Shown here: in pieces, positions 1-9,500 of the stretch
How positions within the stretch are numbered: position 1 is the stretch's first letter
Layout of the letters: the number at the start of each line of letters is the position of its first letter
NCBI GenBank assembly: GCA_963697995.1
Contig: OY969110.1
Span: forward strand, 868,001-932,000
Length of the DNA stretch: 64,000 bases
Origin: MFD00082-c5 sp963697995
GTDB taxonomy: Bacteria > Chlamydiota > Chlamydiia > Chlamydiales > JAJFMB01
Reading direction: 5' to 3'
Made by a program: the position numbers and the translations under genes
The notes under the pieces: model-generated
Seen by the model: the letters and a program-made list of their open reading frames with translations, nothing else
What the model was told of the DNA's origin: nothing
The model's database searches: none

Positions 1-876
1 ATGGGTACACATTTCTTTCACGGTTTCTTCGCTGACGGCGCCGTGATTTTTTAGAGTTTGAGGGGAAACGTTTAAGAGGTTTTCTTTAATGCTGTTGCTA
101 TATGAAACAACACTTCCCAGGAAGTAGTGAGATGAGCCACTTTGCGATGTGAATCGATACGAGAGGGCCCCTCCGGTGCACGATTCGGCAACGCTTAGGG
201 TTAAATTTTTTTGAATAAGCAGATTGTGCAGGGCAGAGTCTAAAGTTTTGCCTATTAAGACTTGCGATTTAAAGCGCTCTTTGATTTGGTCGATCAGTTT
301 TTTAGGTTCTTCTAAGCTTTTAAGTCGTATGGTCAAAAAACCAAGGGAGGGGTAAATCCCTATTTGGACATGAGGGAATTCGTTTTGCCATTTTGTGAAT
401 TGATCGTTGATCTCTTTTTCTTTTAGAGACAACAGAGTAAGGGTGTGGGTTTTAAAAACGGGTTCCTTTCGAAGCCAAACGGGTATTTTGGGAACAATCT
501 CTTTTGAGAACATCTCTTTCATCTCCCTTGGAACACCAGGAAGAAAGACGATGAAGCGTCCCTCTTTCTCAAAAATCCTTCCTGGAGCATTTCCTAGGGT
601 ATTTGGTACAGGAGTTGTTTTTTGAAAAAGATGATCGATGACCGTTTTTGTTAAGTCGTCAGTTGTGATGCCAAGCCCTCCTGTCACAAGGGTGAGTGTG
701 GATCTTGTGAGGGCTGTAAGAAGCGTTTCTTTGATGGTGTCTTCGGTGTCGGGGATGGTGGTTTCTCTTAAGACTTGGTATCCCATTTCGGAAAGAGTTT
801 TTCCCAAAAAAGCGGCATTGGTGTTGATTGTATAGCCGGATAAAACTTCAGCTCCAATCGTGACGATTTCAATCAT
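1..876 (-). CDS. cinA: CinA family protein, C-terminus cut by window edge
   Basis: Open reading frame of 292 codons on the minus strand, starting at ATG 876 and running off the window at base 1. It begins MIEIVTIGAEVLSG, and the first 170 or so residues match the molybdopterin-binding-like (COG1058) domain, with the TGGLG and LPGVPREM motifs visible. Near residue 230 it has VAESCTGG, the start of the PncC nicotinamide-nucleotide amidase domain, followed by GSSHYFLGSVVSYS and GAVSEE, all typical of CinA. Family members are about 410 residues, so roughly the last 120 are outside. The ATG overlaps the stop of the upstream gene by four bases, implying translational coupling. The expected role is hydrolysis of deamidated pyridine nucleotides (NMN recycling); the competence link of the name is historical. 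Confidence 0.9.
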   Translation of the reverse strand, partial: MIEIVTIGAEVLSGYTINTNAAFLGKTLSEMGYQVLRETTIPDTEDTIKETLLTALTRSTLTLVTGGLGITTDDLTKTVIDHLFQKTTPVPNTLGNAPGRIFEKEGRFIVFLPGVPREMKEMFSKEIVPKIPVWLRKEPVFKTHTLTLLSLKEKEINDQFTKWQNEFPHVQIGIYPSLGFLTIRLKSLEEPKKLIDQIKERFKSQVLIGKTLDSALHNLLIQKNLTLSVAESCTGGALSYRFTSQSGSSHYFLGSVVSYSNSIKENLLNVSPQTLKNHGAVSEETVKEMCTH

Positions 877-1517
877 AGAGCGACCTTCAAATCGGTTAAT
901 TGGGGATGGGTATTGATCCAAGAGAGACATTTTTTCCCAAGTCTAAGGGGGGTTGCTAATTTTTTATCGTCGATAAGAAAAGTTGTGGGCAGGGTATTTT
1001 CTCGTGTCCATTTTTGAAACAGGTGAAAAAGCTCCCCATTTGAAGTGGTTCTTGAGTTTTTTGGCTCTCCTGTTTCTTGATCTTGGTAGAGCTGAGGAAA
1101 TGAGATATAAAGCCCCCAGCTGATGGTATCTTTTCCAAACACTTGAGGGAAAATTTTAAGAGGCTCTTTTGAGAGGTGAAACGAGGAGACTTGGAGCTGA
1201 ACGACAGGGAGGGTGGCTCTTGCAATCACATTATTTTGCAGGACTTGGTCAGAAATACTTGAATCGTCTTTTGTCAAACAACAAGAGAAAGTTTCTCGAA
1301 TTGTTTGAGTCATATTCACCTCCCCAACTTTTAAGGCATCGATATAGCTTTTGTAGATTTCAAAAAAAAGAGGATGGGGAATCTCTTTTTTTTGCATAGG
1401 AACGACTCTTCCGGTTTGTATGATTTTAAAAGGGGAGAGGGAAAATAGGGAGATGAGTTCTTCTACTTCTAATAGGGCTTGAATCGAAATCCATTTTGTG
1501 GCTTGTAGAGGCTTCAT
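873..1517 (-). CDS. conserved hypothetical protein between lspA and cinA
   Basis: 214-residue protein starting at ATG 1517, with 4-base overlaps on both sides (lspA upstream, cinA downstream), so it sits within a tightly coupled minus-strand operon. No signal peptide or membrane segment is evident. The sequence is mixed alpha/beta with a C-terminal part rich in Leu and Lys (LRLGKKCLSWINTHPQLTDL). I do not recognise a family or catalytic motif. Its frame is uninterrupted across 645 bases, and its place between two recognisable genes makes it a real gene. Function unknown. Confidence 0.7.
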   Translation of the reverse strand: MKPLQATKWISIQALLEVEELISLFSLSPFKIIQTGRVVPMQKKEIPHPLFFEIYKSYIDALKVGEVNMTQTIRETFSCCLTKDDSSISDQVLQNNVIARATLPVVQLQVSSFHLSKEPLKIFPQVFGKDTISWGLYISFPQLYQDQETGEPKNSRTTSNGELFHLFQKWTRENTLPTTFLIDDKKLATPLRLGKKCLSWINTHPQLTDLKVAL

Positions 1518-2008
1518 GGGGTGACTTTTTTGTGAAAGAGGGGAAGGATCATTAGCGAAACGACGCCTATAAAGATCGCTGAGTCGGCCACATTAAAGAC
1601 GGGGTAGTGGTATTTAAAAGGGACGAAGAAAAACATATCGACAACATGGCCGTAGAAAAAGGTGTCTAAAATATTTCCGAAAGCGCCTGCGATGATGAGG
1701 GTAAAGGGGATAGTTTTTTCGGGGGATTTGTTGAAAAAGAGGGCATAAATAAGAAGAGATGAGATAAAAGCGATCCGAAAATAAAGAAGGGGTGTTTGGT
1801 ATTCAGGAAGCAATCCCCAGGCAGCCCCTTTGTTTGTAGCGTGACTTATGGAGAAATCGATACCGGCCAGGTTTTGAAAGACGCCGATTCCGCCGTAAGG
1901 ATAGATGGGGGTGCTTTCGTTCATAACGGGTAAATAAAAGTGGGTGAAAGCTTTGGTGGCGATATCTAGGGCAAGAACAGTTAAGGCTAAAAAGAAGGCT
2001 TTTTTCAA
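1514..2008 (-). CDS. lspA: lipoprotein signal peptidase
   Basis: 164 residues, usual length for signal peptidase II (aspartic membrane protease that cuts diacylated prolipoproteins before the lipid-modified Cys). Four hydrophobic segments can be seen. Conserved motifs are present: NKGAAWG, then GNILDTFFYGHVVDMFFF and FNVADSAIFIG, the last two carrying the two catalytic Asp residues. The start is a TTG at 2008 that overlaps the dksA stop (TTGA), with no ATG nearby that would keep the first membrane helix. It lies directly after dksA, as in the C. trachomatis dksA-lspA order I recall. The TTG start plus overlap suggests translation depends on coupling to dksA. Confidence 0.93.
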   Translation of the reverse strand: MKKAFFLALTVLALDIATKAFTHFYLPVMNESTPIYPYGGIGVFQNLAGIDFSISHATNKGAAWGLLPEYQTPLLYFRIAFISSLLIYALFFNKSPEKTIPFTLIIAGAFGNILDTFFYGHVVDMFFFVPFKYHYPVFNVADSAIFIGVVSLMILPLFHKKVTP

Positions 2009-2370
2009 AGCAGCCCCTTTTCCAGTTGTTGCTGTGCTTGTACGGTCATGGTGGCGTAAGGGATCGCTTCTAGTCGCTTAATGGGAATCGGTTTTTCTGT
2101 AACATCGCAAATGCCGTAGGTGTTCTCATCGATTTTTTCAAGAGCGCGGTCGATTTGTTTTAGCAGGTTGTACTCTTGGGTAGTGAGCTCTAGTGTGACC
2201 GTTCTGTCAAAGTCATCAGTTCCTTCATCGGCTTGATGCTGGCTGTAGCCGGACGATTTTTCTGAGGATTTGACTTCTTTTGAGGAGACTCTTAAAGAAT
2301 TAGTGATCTGAGCTCTCATTTCGATGAGACGCTTTTTAAAATGTTCAATTTCCTGGCTAGTTAAACTCAC
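2005..2370 (-). CDS. dksA: DksA/TraR-family transcription factor with degenerate zinc finger
   Basis: 121 residues from a GTG start at 2370, chosen because AGGAG lies six bases upstream. The N-terminal part is a predicted coiled coil (residues 1-75) containing an acidic DEGTDDFDRT stretch, as expected for the coiled-coil tip that enters the RNA polymerase secondary channel. The C-terminal part keeps the family skeleton (YGICDVTEKPIPIKRLEAIPYATM) but only one of the four zinc-binding cysteines remains: the CxxC partner is Thr and the second CxxC pair reads TVQA. It would therefore have to fold without zinc, as reported for some cysteine-poor DksA paralogues. It is coupled to lspA downstream. 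Confidence 0.9.
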   Translation of the reverse strand: MSLTSQEIEHFKKRLIEMRAQITNSLRVSSKEVKSSEKSSGYSQHQADEGTDDFDRTVTLELTTQEYNLLKQIDRALEKIDENTYGICDVTEKPIPIKRLEAIPYATMTVQAQQQLEKGLL

Positions 2371-2403
2371 TTTATTCTCCTCTTAATCCTTAAGGGGGTT
2401 TAT

Positions 2404-2895
2404 TTAAAGAGCTTGATCACTGTTTCCCTTTTCCGATTTTACGAGGTCGAGATGGGAAATCTCAGCTAAGTCGTGATAGAGCTCTTTAACGTCTTTAAAT
2501 CGTTTATACACGCAAGCGAACCGGATATAGGCGATGGTGTCTTTATCGATGAGGTGTTGCATTACCATCTCTCCGAGCTCCCTAGTCGTGATCGTGCGGG
2601 CTTGCCGCTGTAATAAATCACAAGTTATTTTTGAAGCAAGAGCAATGACTTGATCGTGGCTAATGGTGGTGTGTCGACAAGCGGCGACAAGTCCTGCAAC
2701 AAGCTTTTCTTTTTGAAAGTCCTCGTACCTACCATCTCGTTTTAACACTTGCATGGTGAGCTCAACAGTTTCGAAAGTCGTAAAACGTTGTTGACAAGCA
2801 AGGCATTCGCGCCGTCTTCTAATGGCGGTCATATCGTTTGTCTCTCTCGAGTCAATGACTTTTAGATCTGTTGCGTGGCAATAAGGGCATTTCAT
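2404..2895 (-). CDS. nrdR: transcriptional repressor NrdR
   Basis: 163 residues from ATG 2895; a TTG four codons upstream is possible, but MKCPYC is the usual N-terminus. Residues 1-40 form the zinc ribbon (MKCPYC, RRRRECLACQQRFTTFE) and the rest is the ATP-cone domain (VLKRDGRYEDFQKEK, DTIAYIRFACVYKRFKD). NrdR senses ATP/dATP and represses ribonucleotide reductase genes through NrdR boxes. It lies 33 bases upstream of dksA on the same strand, probably the first gene of the cluster. Length is slightly above the typical 150-160. The C-terminal tail after the ATP cone is hydrophilic. Confidence 0.95.
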   Translation of the reverse strand: MKCPYCHATDLKVIDSRETNDMTAIRRRRECLACQQRFTTFETVELTMQVLKRDGRYEDFQKEKLVAGLVAACRHTTISHDQVIALASKITCDLLQRQARTITTRELGEMVMQHLIDKDTIAYIRFACVYKRFKDVKELYHDLAEISHLDLVKSEKGNSDQAL

Positions 2896-2990
2896 TTGAG
2901 CCCGCAATGTAGCAGTTTTTGGAGATTAAAGCAAGAGATTCGTTTTTATCCCTTCCTCTTTTCCTTTTCCCTAAAACTTGCCTTTGCCCT

Positions 2991-3353
2991 GTAAGCGTCA
3001 AACGAGGTCATGTATTTAAAACCGCGAAGCGGTTGCCGGAGGGGGTAAAGGGGGAACCGCGCAGGGGTTCCCCCTTTAAAGATGCTTTAAGTTGTAAACA
3101 TCGAAGAACAAACTATAATCTCGAATCATCTTTATCAATTGTAATGATTTTATCTAAGTGGGGAAACCCCTGCGCGGTTCCCCCTTTAAAGATGCTTTAA
3201 GTTGTAAACATCGAAGAACAAACTATAATCTCGAATCATCTTGATCAATTGTAATGATTCCATCTAAGCGGGGGAACCCCTGCGCGGTTCCCCCTTTACC
3301 CCCTCCGGCAACCGCTTCGCGGTTTTTAATACATGGTCTCGTTTGACGCTTAC
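2991..3353. repeat. palindromic repeat element, family IV, copy 1
   Basis: 363-base element bounded by near-identical inverted repeats of about 84 bases that begin GTAAGCGTCAAACGAG at each end. Each arm contains AACCGCGAAGCGGTT and GGGGGAACC...GGTTCCCCC palindromes. Between the arms a block of about 105 bases (starting AAAGATGCTTTAAG) is present twice in direct orientation with a few substitutions. A one-block copy lies at 55.78-55.99 kb. No coding potential, so it looks like a non-autonomous mobile or structural repeat. Confidence 0.8.
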
Positions 3354-3440
3354 CTTGCCCTTGCCCTCCCCCCAAACTTGCCCGTGCCCTTGCCCTCCTT
3401 TTCCCTTACTCTCCCATCAGGTTCACTTGACCCTTATATC
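3354..3440. repeat. C-rich TTGCCC hexamer-like tract
   Basis: Low-complexity intergenic DNA rich in CTTGCCC and CCAAACTTGCCC phrases. Similar tracts flank this repeat cluster at 2970-2990 and 3735-3770 (reverse strand), and the second family IV copy at 55.4 and 56.0 kb. No gene seen. Confidence 0.5.
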
Positions 3441-3720
3441 TAGTCGGCCCTGAAAAAGTCCTCTCCAATAAAAAGTGCCCCTTTTTGACAAAAAAGGCGT
3501 TTTACTCCTCATCAAACCTTGGCAAGGGGGGGAAGCGTCGTTCACCGCATTTTTTGTTACAAAAGGATCACTTTTTCTTTGGAGAGTGCGTGTTCCATTC
3601 GTGAAATTTTAGAGCTTTTCTCATTGTCATATAATTAAACCTTGCAAAATAGGCTATGTCTCTCTTCCTCGTTAACTGTAAATTTTTCTCAAGGAACTCT
3701 TACTTTTTCAGGGCCGACTA
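3441..3720. mobile_element. MITE-like element, family I, copy 1 (280 bp)
   Basis: Bounded by TAGTCGGCCCTGAAAAAGT and its reverse complement ACTTTTTCAGGGCCGACTA. A second inverted pair lies inside (CTCTCCAATAAAAAGTG against CACTTTTTCTTTGGAGAG). No open reading frame. Related copies lie at 20.7-21.2 and 45.1 kb. The TA at each border fits a TA target duplication as made by IS630/Tc1-type transposases; that assignment is inference. Confidence 0.8.
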
Positions 3721-3772
3721 TTTAATATTTTTTTAAAAGGGCAAGTTTGGGGGAAGGGGGAGGGCAGGGGGG

Positions 3773-4612
3773 TTAGCCACCCAAATAAGTAGGGAAAATC
3801 CTTTTGCCGTTAAGGGCGTTCCAGTCGCTTGTTAGGATTGAGCCGTCAGGGTTTAGGACATCGATGCTGTAAACTGGCAAAAACACCGTTTTTACGTCCC
3901 TTACAGTAAAATCCTGCCCGAAAGCTGCCGAAGCAATCCTTTCAATTTGCTTTTGATCGTATTTGATCCTCTCTCGAGATGTTTGAAGACCGCTTTTTTT
4001 CACAAAGGAACGCTTGATCGTCGTTTGCGGTTGAACCGAAAGTTTCGGATTCTGAAGATGAAGTTGAATTTCATTCCCCTTTTGAAAAAGTAGATGCTTC
4101 TTTCTTGAGCTGTCGATCCAAAGATCTAAGGTATCTTGGTCCACTTTTAGCTCTTTTAAGAGCTGCTCTCTCGTCATTGAGCCACGCGCTTTCGCAAGAG
4201 CATTCATGATCGCAAAATCAGCCCTTGTCGCCGATGCTTGAATCGCATCTTGAAATCCATGAGTCTTTTCCCAAGTATCTGTGTTTAATACGATCTCACC
4301 GTCTACTAAACTCCACAAAACAACACCCTCTTTTGGGGATTTGTTCGCCTCCGTAAACTTCACTTCAAAAAGTAAATGAGGGTGAAATTTAAGCGTCGGC
4401 TCCTGGTAAGTGTGGTTTTTGTCGATTAAAAGCTCTTTCTTGTGGTCGCGCATGATCTGTTCAGCCGTATACTTGGCTTCAAGAGTTGTCAAATCGCCAA
4501 AATGTCCGTAAGATTCAACAAATCGCCTAAATTGAGGTTGATTTTCGTAGGCCCACCAAAATGTTCCTATCGCAATACTAAAGACAATAATAGGTTTTAT
4601 AATACGTTGCAT
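3773..4612 (-). CDS. conserved hypothetical protein with N-terminal membrane anchor
   Basis: 279 residues from ATG 4612 (MQRIIKPIIVFSIAIGTFWW); GGAGGG sits 12 bases upstream, and the alternative TTG at 4621 is only 3 bases from it. Residues 4-22 form one hydrophobic segment, giving a signal anchor. The rest is soluble and basic, with a region around residues 140-170 (MTREQLLKELKVDQDTLDLW) resembling a small helical bundle or winged helix. No catalytic motif recognised. I infer a periplasmic or envelope protein. It is transcribed alone; the next gene on its strand is over 900 bases away across repeats. Confidence 0.7.
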   Translation of the reverse strand: MQRIIKPIIVFSIAIGTFWWAYENQPQFRRFVESYGHFGDLTTLEAKYTAEQIMRDHKKELLIDKNHTYQEPTLKFHPHLLFEVKFTEANKSPKEGVVLWSLVDGEIVLNTDTWEKTHGFQDAIQASATRADFAIMNALAKARGSMTREQLLKELKVDQDTLDLWIDSSRKKHLLFQKGNEIQLHLQNPKLSVQPQTTIKRSFVKKSGLQTSRERIKYDQKQIERIASAAFGQDFTVRDVKTVFLPVYSIDVLNPDGSILTSDWNALNGKRIFPTYLGG

Positions 4613-4741
4613 AATCGGCAAATGCCCTCCAAACCAATCTGATGCCCTAAATCAAAAGAAAAATCAAGAGAAAATATAATAAACTTCTTTTATTTGTGGA
4701 AATCGCCCTTTATGCTCCCCCTTTTCTGCCCCATTTTTTTC

Positions 4742-4770
4742 TTAACAATTAATTATAAATAGGGTACAAT
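4742..4770 (+). promoter_or_regulatory. candidate sigma-70-type promoter
   Basis: TTAACA at 4742-4747 and TACAAT at 4765-4770 are separated by 17 bases in A/T-rich DNA, 36 bases ahead of the ATG at 4806. It would drive the decayed effector-like gene and possibly its downstream paralogue. Confidence 0.5.
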
Positions 4771-4805
4771 ATCCTTGATTTTTAAGAAATTTTATAGGAT
4801 TTTGT

Positions 4806-6580
4806 ATGTCCGCAGCTTTCAGTGGTCCTCTCCTCAATACTCATTTAAATTTTTCTAATACCTACAGTTTTGTTGAAAGAAAATACTTTATACGTTAAGA
4901 CTAAAAGAAGATTTTTCCCTAAAATCTCACAAAACGGTGATTTATTTAATGTCTACTGTAAGTTAAAAGATTTAAGTCTTAATGATCTGAAGTCATTAGA
5001 TTTAAATGAATTAACCAATGTGTTCCGCTTTGTCGAACATATCGATTCAAAGATAGGAAAAAGTCGAACACCTCATGCTCTTCTGGGACTTATTGTTAAA
5101 GTGTATGACGCTTGTGCTAAACGTTTTTCCCTTTCCAACGATTAAGACCTATGATTACAACGAAAAAAACAAAATTACTACACTTAAAAATGACCTTTTA
5201 AACCATATTAAAGAAAAATCAGTATTTGGAGATTCTGTTTTTTTAAGTAGTCAGTTCTCTCAAAAAGCGGGTTTTATAGATAAAAATGGGTTTTTTCAGG
5301 TGAAGGCAAAAAGAAGATTTTCGCCTCGCATTTCTCAAAATAGCGATTTACACGCAACTTATCTAAGATTAGCCTTACCAATTCAGAAGTTGAAAACTTG
5401 AAAAGCTTTGATAAGAAAAGCAATGTTGTCGCGTATATAAACCACATTCAACAAAAAATAAGCAAAAGTAAAACCCCCCGTTTATTCGCCTCTTTTGCCG
5501 TTAAAGTGTATAACTTTATCGCAAAAAAAATGTCTTGTAAACAGATCGAGTCTTATGTTTACGACACAAGAAAAATAGAGGAGCTTTTAAAGAAGCTTGA
5601 TTCAACAAAGTCTTCTACAACTCATGTTAAAACGGCAATCGCTCCTGAAGTTTTTGCGGGTAGAAACCCTTCTGTGGTCTATTAACAACTTCGAACTCTC
5701 TTAAAGTTTTTGGTGATGAAGCTTTCAAAGTGAATAAACCTTCTGAGCCTCCAGAGTTTACAATTTCCGATGATGAGATTGATGCCTTGACAGAAGGCAA
5801 AGAGTTTCAAGCAGGGGTATCCGTATAATCATTCTTTAACAATCAGAGATTTAATTGTTTCAACATGTAAGAATGGTTTCCCAAGGAGAACTAGATTCTC
5901 AAGAAAAAGAGCGTTCTAAAACACAACTTCGTTTTATAATGTTTATGCTTTCGGGTCGTTCGACTTACAAAGCCAAAGAGACTCTTAAAGGAAGACTAAT
6001 TGAAGCATTCAAGAGTTGTCAAGATATTCAAATTGAATCGACTAACGATATGTATAATGAACTTTGTGGGAGCGGTTCCTTATCCTCTAAGTTTAAAATA
6101 CTTTGGGAACAGCATAAAATGGTTATCTTGGATCAGTTGATTATTCAGAGAGAGCCTTATGTTTTGGAAAAAAATCTTCCTCCTTCAAAGCAATTGACAC
6201 ATGTCAAAAGTGCTTACCTTGTCGCTTTGGCTGATGATTTAGGGCTACCTCGAAAAGATGTGGCGCTTAGCGATAGGAATAAGCCTGAGCTTAAGTTGAA
6301 CCAAAAAGAGTTAGTTGAAGAGTTTAAAAAGAGGATTAATCTAAAAGAATTCGTTAAGGATCTTTGTCTTCGCGTCAATAATAAAGAGATCAGCGATCTT
6401 ACAATCAAAGAGTGGCAAAGTTACAAAGATAATAAAGCTTTTGGATATTATAAAGGGGAAAACTATGTGGGGCTTCCTGAAGCAACAGAGAATCAACAAA
6501 ATTATTTTTCTCCTTATATCTCTTTCGGGGAAGTTGAAGATGTTTTAATCGAAGCTAAGATTTTAAAAGAGGTGGTATGA
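4806..6580 (+). pseudogene. frameshifted paralogue of the large repeat-domain protein downstream
   Basis: Starts at ATG 4806 (MSAAFSGPLLNTHLNF), aligned with the start of the next gene. Reading across frames recovers two copies of the same roughly 140-residue domain (consensus ...KISQN...L...F.EH...IGKSR.P...KVY..FAKKF...). The coding frame changes at about 4875, 5130, 5375, 5670, 5825 and 5855, each time by one base. Past the repeats come an acidic stretch (PPEFTISDDEIDALTEGKEF) and a 236-residue open segment from about 5873 to 6580 (GELDSQEKERSKTQLRF...) with no similarity I can see to the downstream gene. The end overlaps the next start by 4 bases. Six shifts in 1.8 kb point to real decay, though sequence error cannot be excluded. 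Function unknown. Confidence 0.7.
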
Positions 6581-9500
6581 GCGGGGCTATTTTTGATTCT
6601 TCCATTTTGTCCAAGGGAAAAGATTTTACACGAAAAATGGCCTCTCTTAATGCCGATGGTGTTTTGAGAGTCAAAACTAAAAACATTTTTAGTTTAAAAA
6701 TATCTCAAAATAGCGCGCTTCATCAGACCTATTTAAAGTTAATTCAACTTAATGATTCCGATGTTGATAAGCTAAAAAATTTAAATTTTAAAGAATTGAA
6801 TCATGTTTTTCGTTTTATTGAACATGTCGAATTGAAGATCGGAAAAAGTCGAAAGCCGCATGGTTTAGCAAAACTTCTTGGAAAGGTTTATAACGCATTT
6901 GCCAGAAAGTTTTCATTCAAACAAATTGAAGTTTATGAGTATGACAACCTTGAGAAAGTGACTCATATTAAGGAAAGACTTAAAAAATTTATTAAAGAGA
7001 CTTCCCCCTTTGACGATTCTGTTTTATCGACCGACAAGTTTTCCCGTAAGGTGGTCTCTGTTGATAAAAACGGAATATTTCAAATTAAAGGTACAAAAGG
7101 GCTATTACCCAGAATTTCCCAAAATTCCAATTTGTATCAAACGTATGAAGCTCTAAAAAATATCGAAAACCTTGAAAAGTTGAAAAACCTCGATGAGAAT
7201 TCATTGACGAAAGTTAAAGAATTTATAGAGCATGTCGAAGAAAAGGTGAATAAAAGTCGATCCCCCCGCTATTTAGCAGGGGTTATTGTTAAAACATATA
7301 ATTTTTTCGCTAAGAAATTTCGTTTTAAAGAAATACAGGTCTATAGGTATGAGGAAAAGGAAAAGTTAACTCATGTTAAAGAAAAAATTGTTGGTTTTAT
7401 AGCTGAAAAATCAAAAACAAAAAAACACCCGTTCTTTTTTCCAGCAGCACACCCAAAAACTGCTTCTTCTTCCGCGCCCGTAACACCTCCTCCTTCGACA
7501 ATCTCTTCAACTCCCCCTTCTACAGCACCTGTAGAAGCGAAATCTTCCCCAACACCTCCGCTTTCAACAACACCTGTAAAAGCGACACCTTCTACAACTA
7601 TATCCCCTGAGTATATCGATTTTGTGCAGGATTGTAAAATTTTAGAAGACTTAAAGAAGAAAAAAAAATGGGGCGATTTGCTAGATAGGCTTAAATCGTA
7701 TTATCAGGATGACCTACAGGAAGAGATTGATCGTTTAAGAAAGATGGGTGTTTTAACAGAAGAGATCCTCAAAAAGTTGAACGAGAGTATTTATGGGCTT
7801 GAAAAGACTAAAAGTGGAGAGACTGAGCACAATCATGAAATGGTAAAGGTGGCTGTCGCAAGAGCTTTAGAGATCAAAAAGTATTTAGGCGATGAGTTTT
7901 GGATTGTCGTGACTTCGAACGATCCCAGATGGGGTATGATAAGTTATCTTAACAAAGAGTTGTTAAGGCATCAGTACAAATATAAAGAGACGCACCATTT
8001 TAAGTTTTTACGTCTTCCTCAAGATGATAAGGTGGACATTGCAACCTATAGGAATTCAGAGACCCACGATCATGATGCCACGACTCGTAAAGCTCTTATT
8101 TCTTGTGATACGTACTTTTTTAGCGCTTCTCAAGCAGAATCTTCCCTCTATTTTTTATCTCATGCGACGAGTATCTCCGGTTGGTCTGACGATACCCCAA
8201 TTATCAATGCAGCGGATGAAAATATTAGACAAATTTTCCCAACTCTCAATGCCACTTCGTTTGCCTCTATTAGAGCTCTTTTTGCTAAGACGATTCTAGA
8301 AGTGAAAAAGACAACCCCTGTCGGAACGCTTCACGTGATTTGCGTGCCAAAAAAGGAAGCCATTGAGGGGACTCACGCCTATTTATACCGGGCTCATCCC
8401 TTTGGAAGAGTATGTGATTGTTATGATGCGTCAAAAGAGCGTGACATTTTAACAGATTATCAAAAAGATCAACTTAATTTTAAATGTAGTAGTGGTTATG
8501 GATATTATGGCATGGGTGGAGCCGCTCAGTACCGATTGCTTATACCTAACGTTAATATCGGTTTTAATGAAAAAAAAGACAGCATTTTTATAAAATCGTT
8601 TAGTGGTTTAGATCGAGATCGTCGAAAAAATTTTAAATTAGCTATTAGAAAAATTTTGGATGGTGCAGGTTTTATACCCCCTACAGGGGCCGCTCCCCTT
8701 AAATTACCTAGGAAAAAACTTCCCCCCGCAACAGCTCTTTCTGGAACAATTTCTGCACCCCTACCCCCTTTAGTGGTCAATGGGGATGACTCTTTATCAC
8801 TTACAGATTATTTTGAAAAATCAGATAAAATGAATAGTCAAACAAGTGTTACCGATTTGCGTCTCAATATTTTGCTAGGGCCTCAAACTTTAGGCTTTAC
8901 CGATAAGCTTCCGATGCCTTTTTGTGCTGTGAGTTTAGAGGGTAAGGACTTGAAAAGAATTAAATGGAAGGATGACAGCAGTCGCCCTCTAGAGGAAACT
9001 CCGTTTGGATTGGTTGGGGGAGAACCTTTTCCCTTATTCGAGAATGATATGATCAAATTGTTTGATTACGATCCTAAAGGGGTTGTGAGAGCTTACCATG
9101 AAGCAAAAACAAGAAGAAGAGTAAAAGGTGTCAATGGTATTGAAAGAGAAAGAGGTATCGAGCCCTCTTTTTCTGCTCCATTATCTAAAAAGGGGAAGAT
9201 CACACTCTCTAAAGAGGAGTGTAAATTATTCAAAATTGATGATAGAGCCAAATATTTTTACTTTGTTAAACCGGTTTCAGCTTTAGGAGCTTCTCTTGCC
9301 ACTGAAGCTGTTGAGGAGTTGAGAGCGGAAGGATTGCCAAGGGATGAATTTCATATTAATGAAAAGAAAGGAAAGTATATCGGTGATATCATCGCGACTC
9401 TAAACGAGAAATATGGGCCTGATTTTGCCGCTTTAATGTATATCGGGGGTTATGCTTATTTTGATGAGAGGGATCAATTGGTTCAAGTGAAGGCGCTTGT

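Noticed and set aside
407..835. Two plus-strand frames over the first kilobase
   Set aside because: They are antisense to cinA, whose protein motifs are clear on the minus strand.
4870..5685. Three separate small genes
   Set aside because: All are fragments, in different frames, of one gene matching the domain repeats of the downstream protein.
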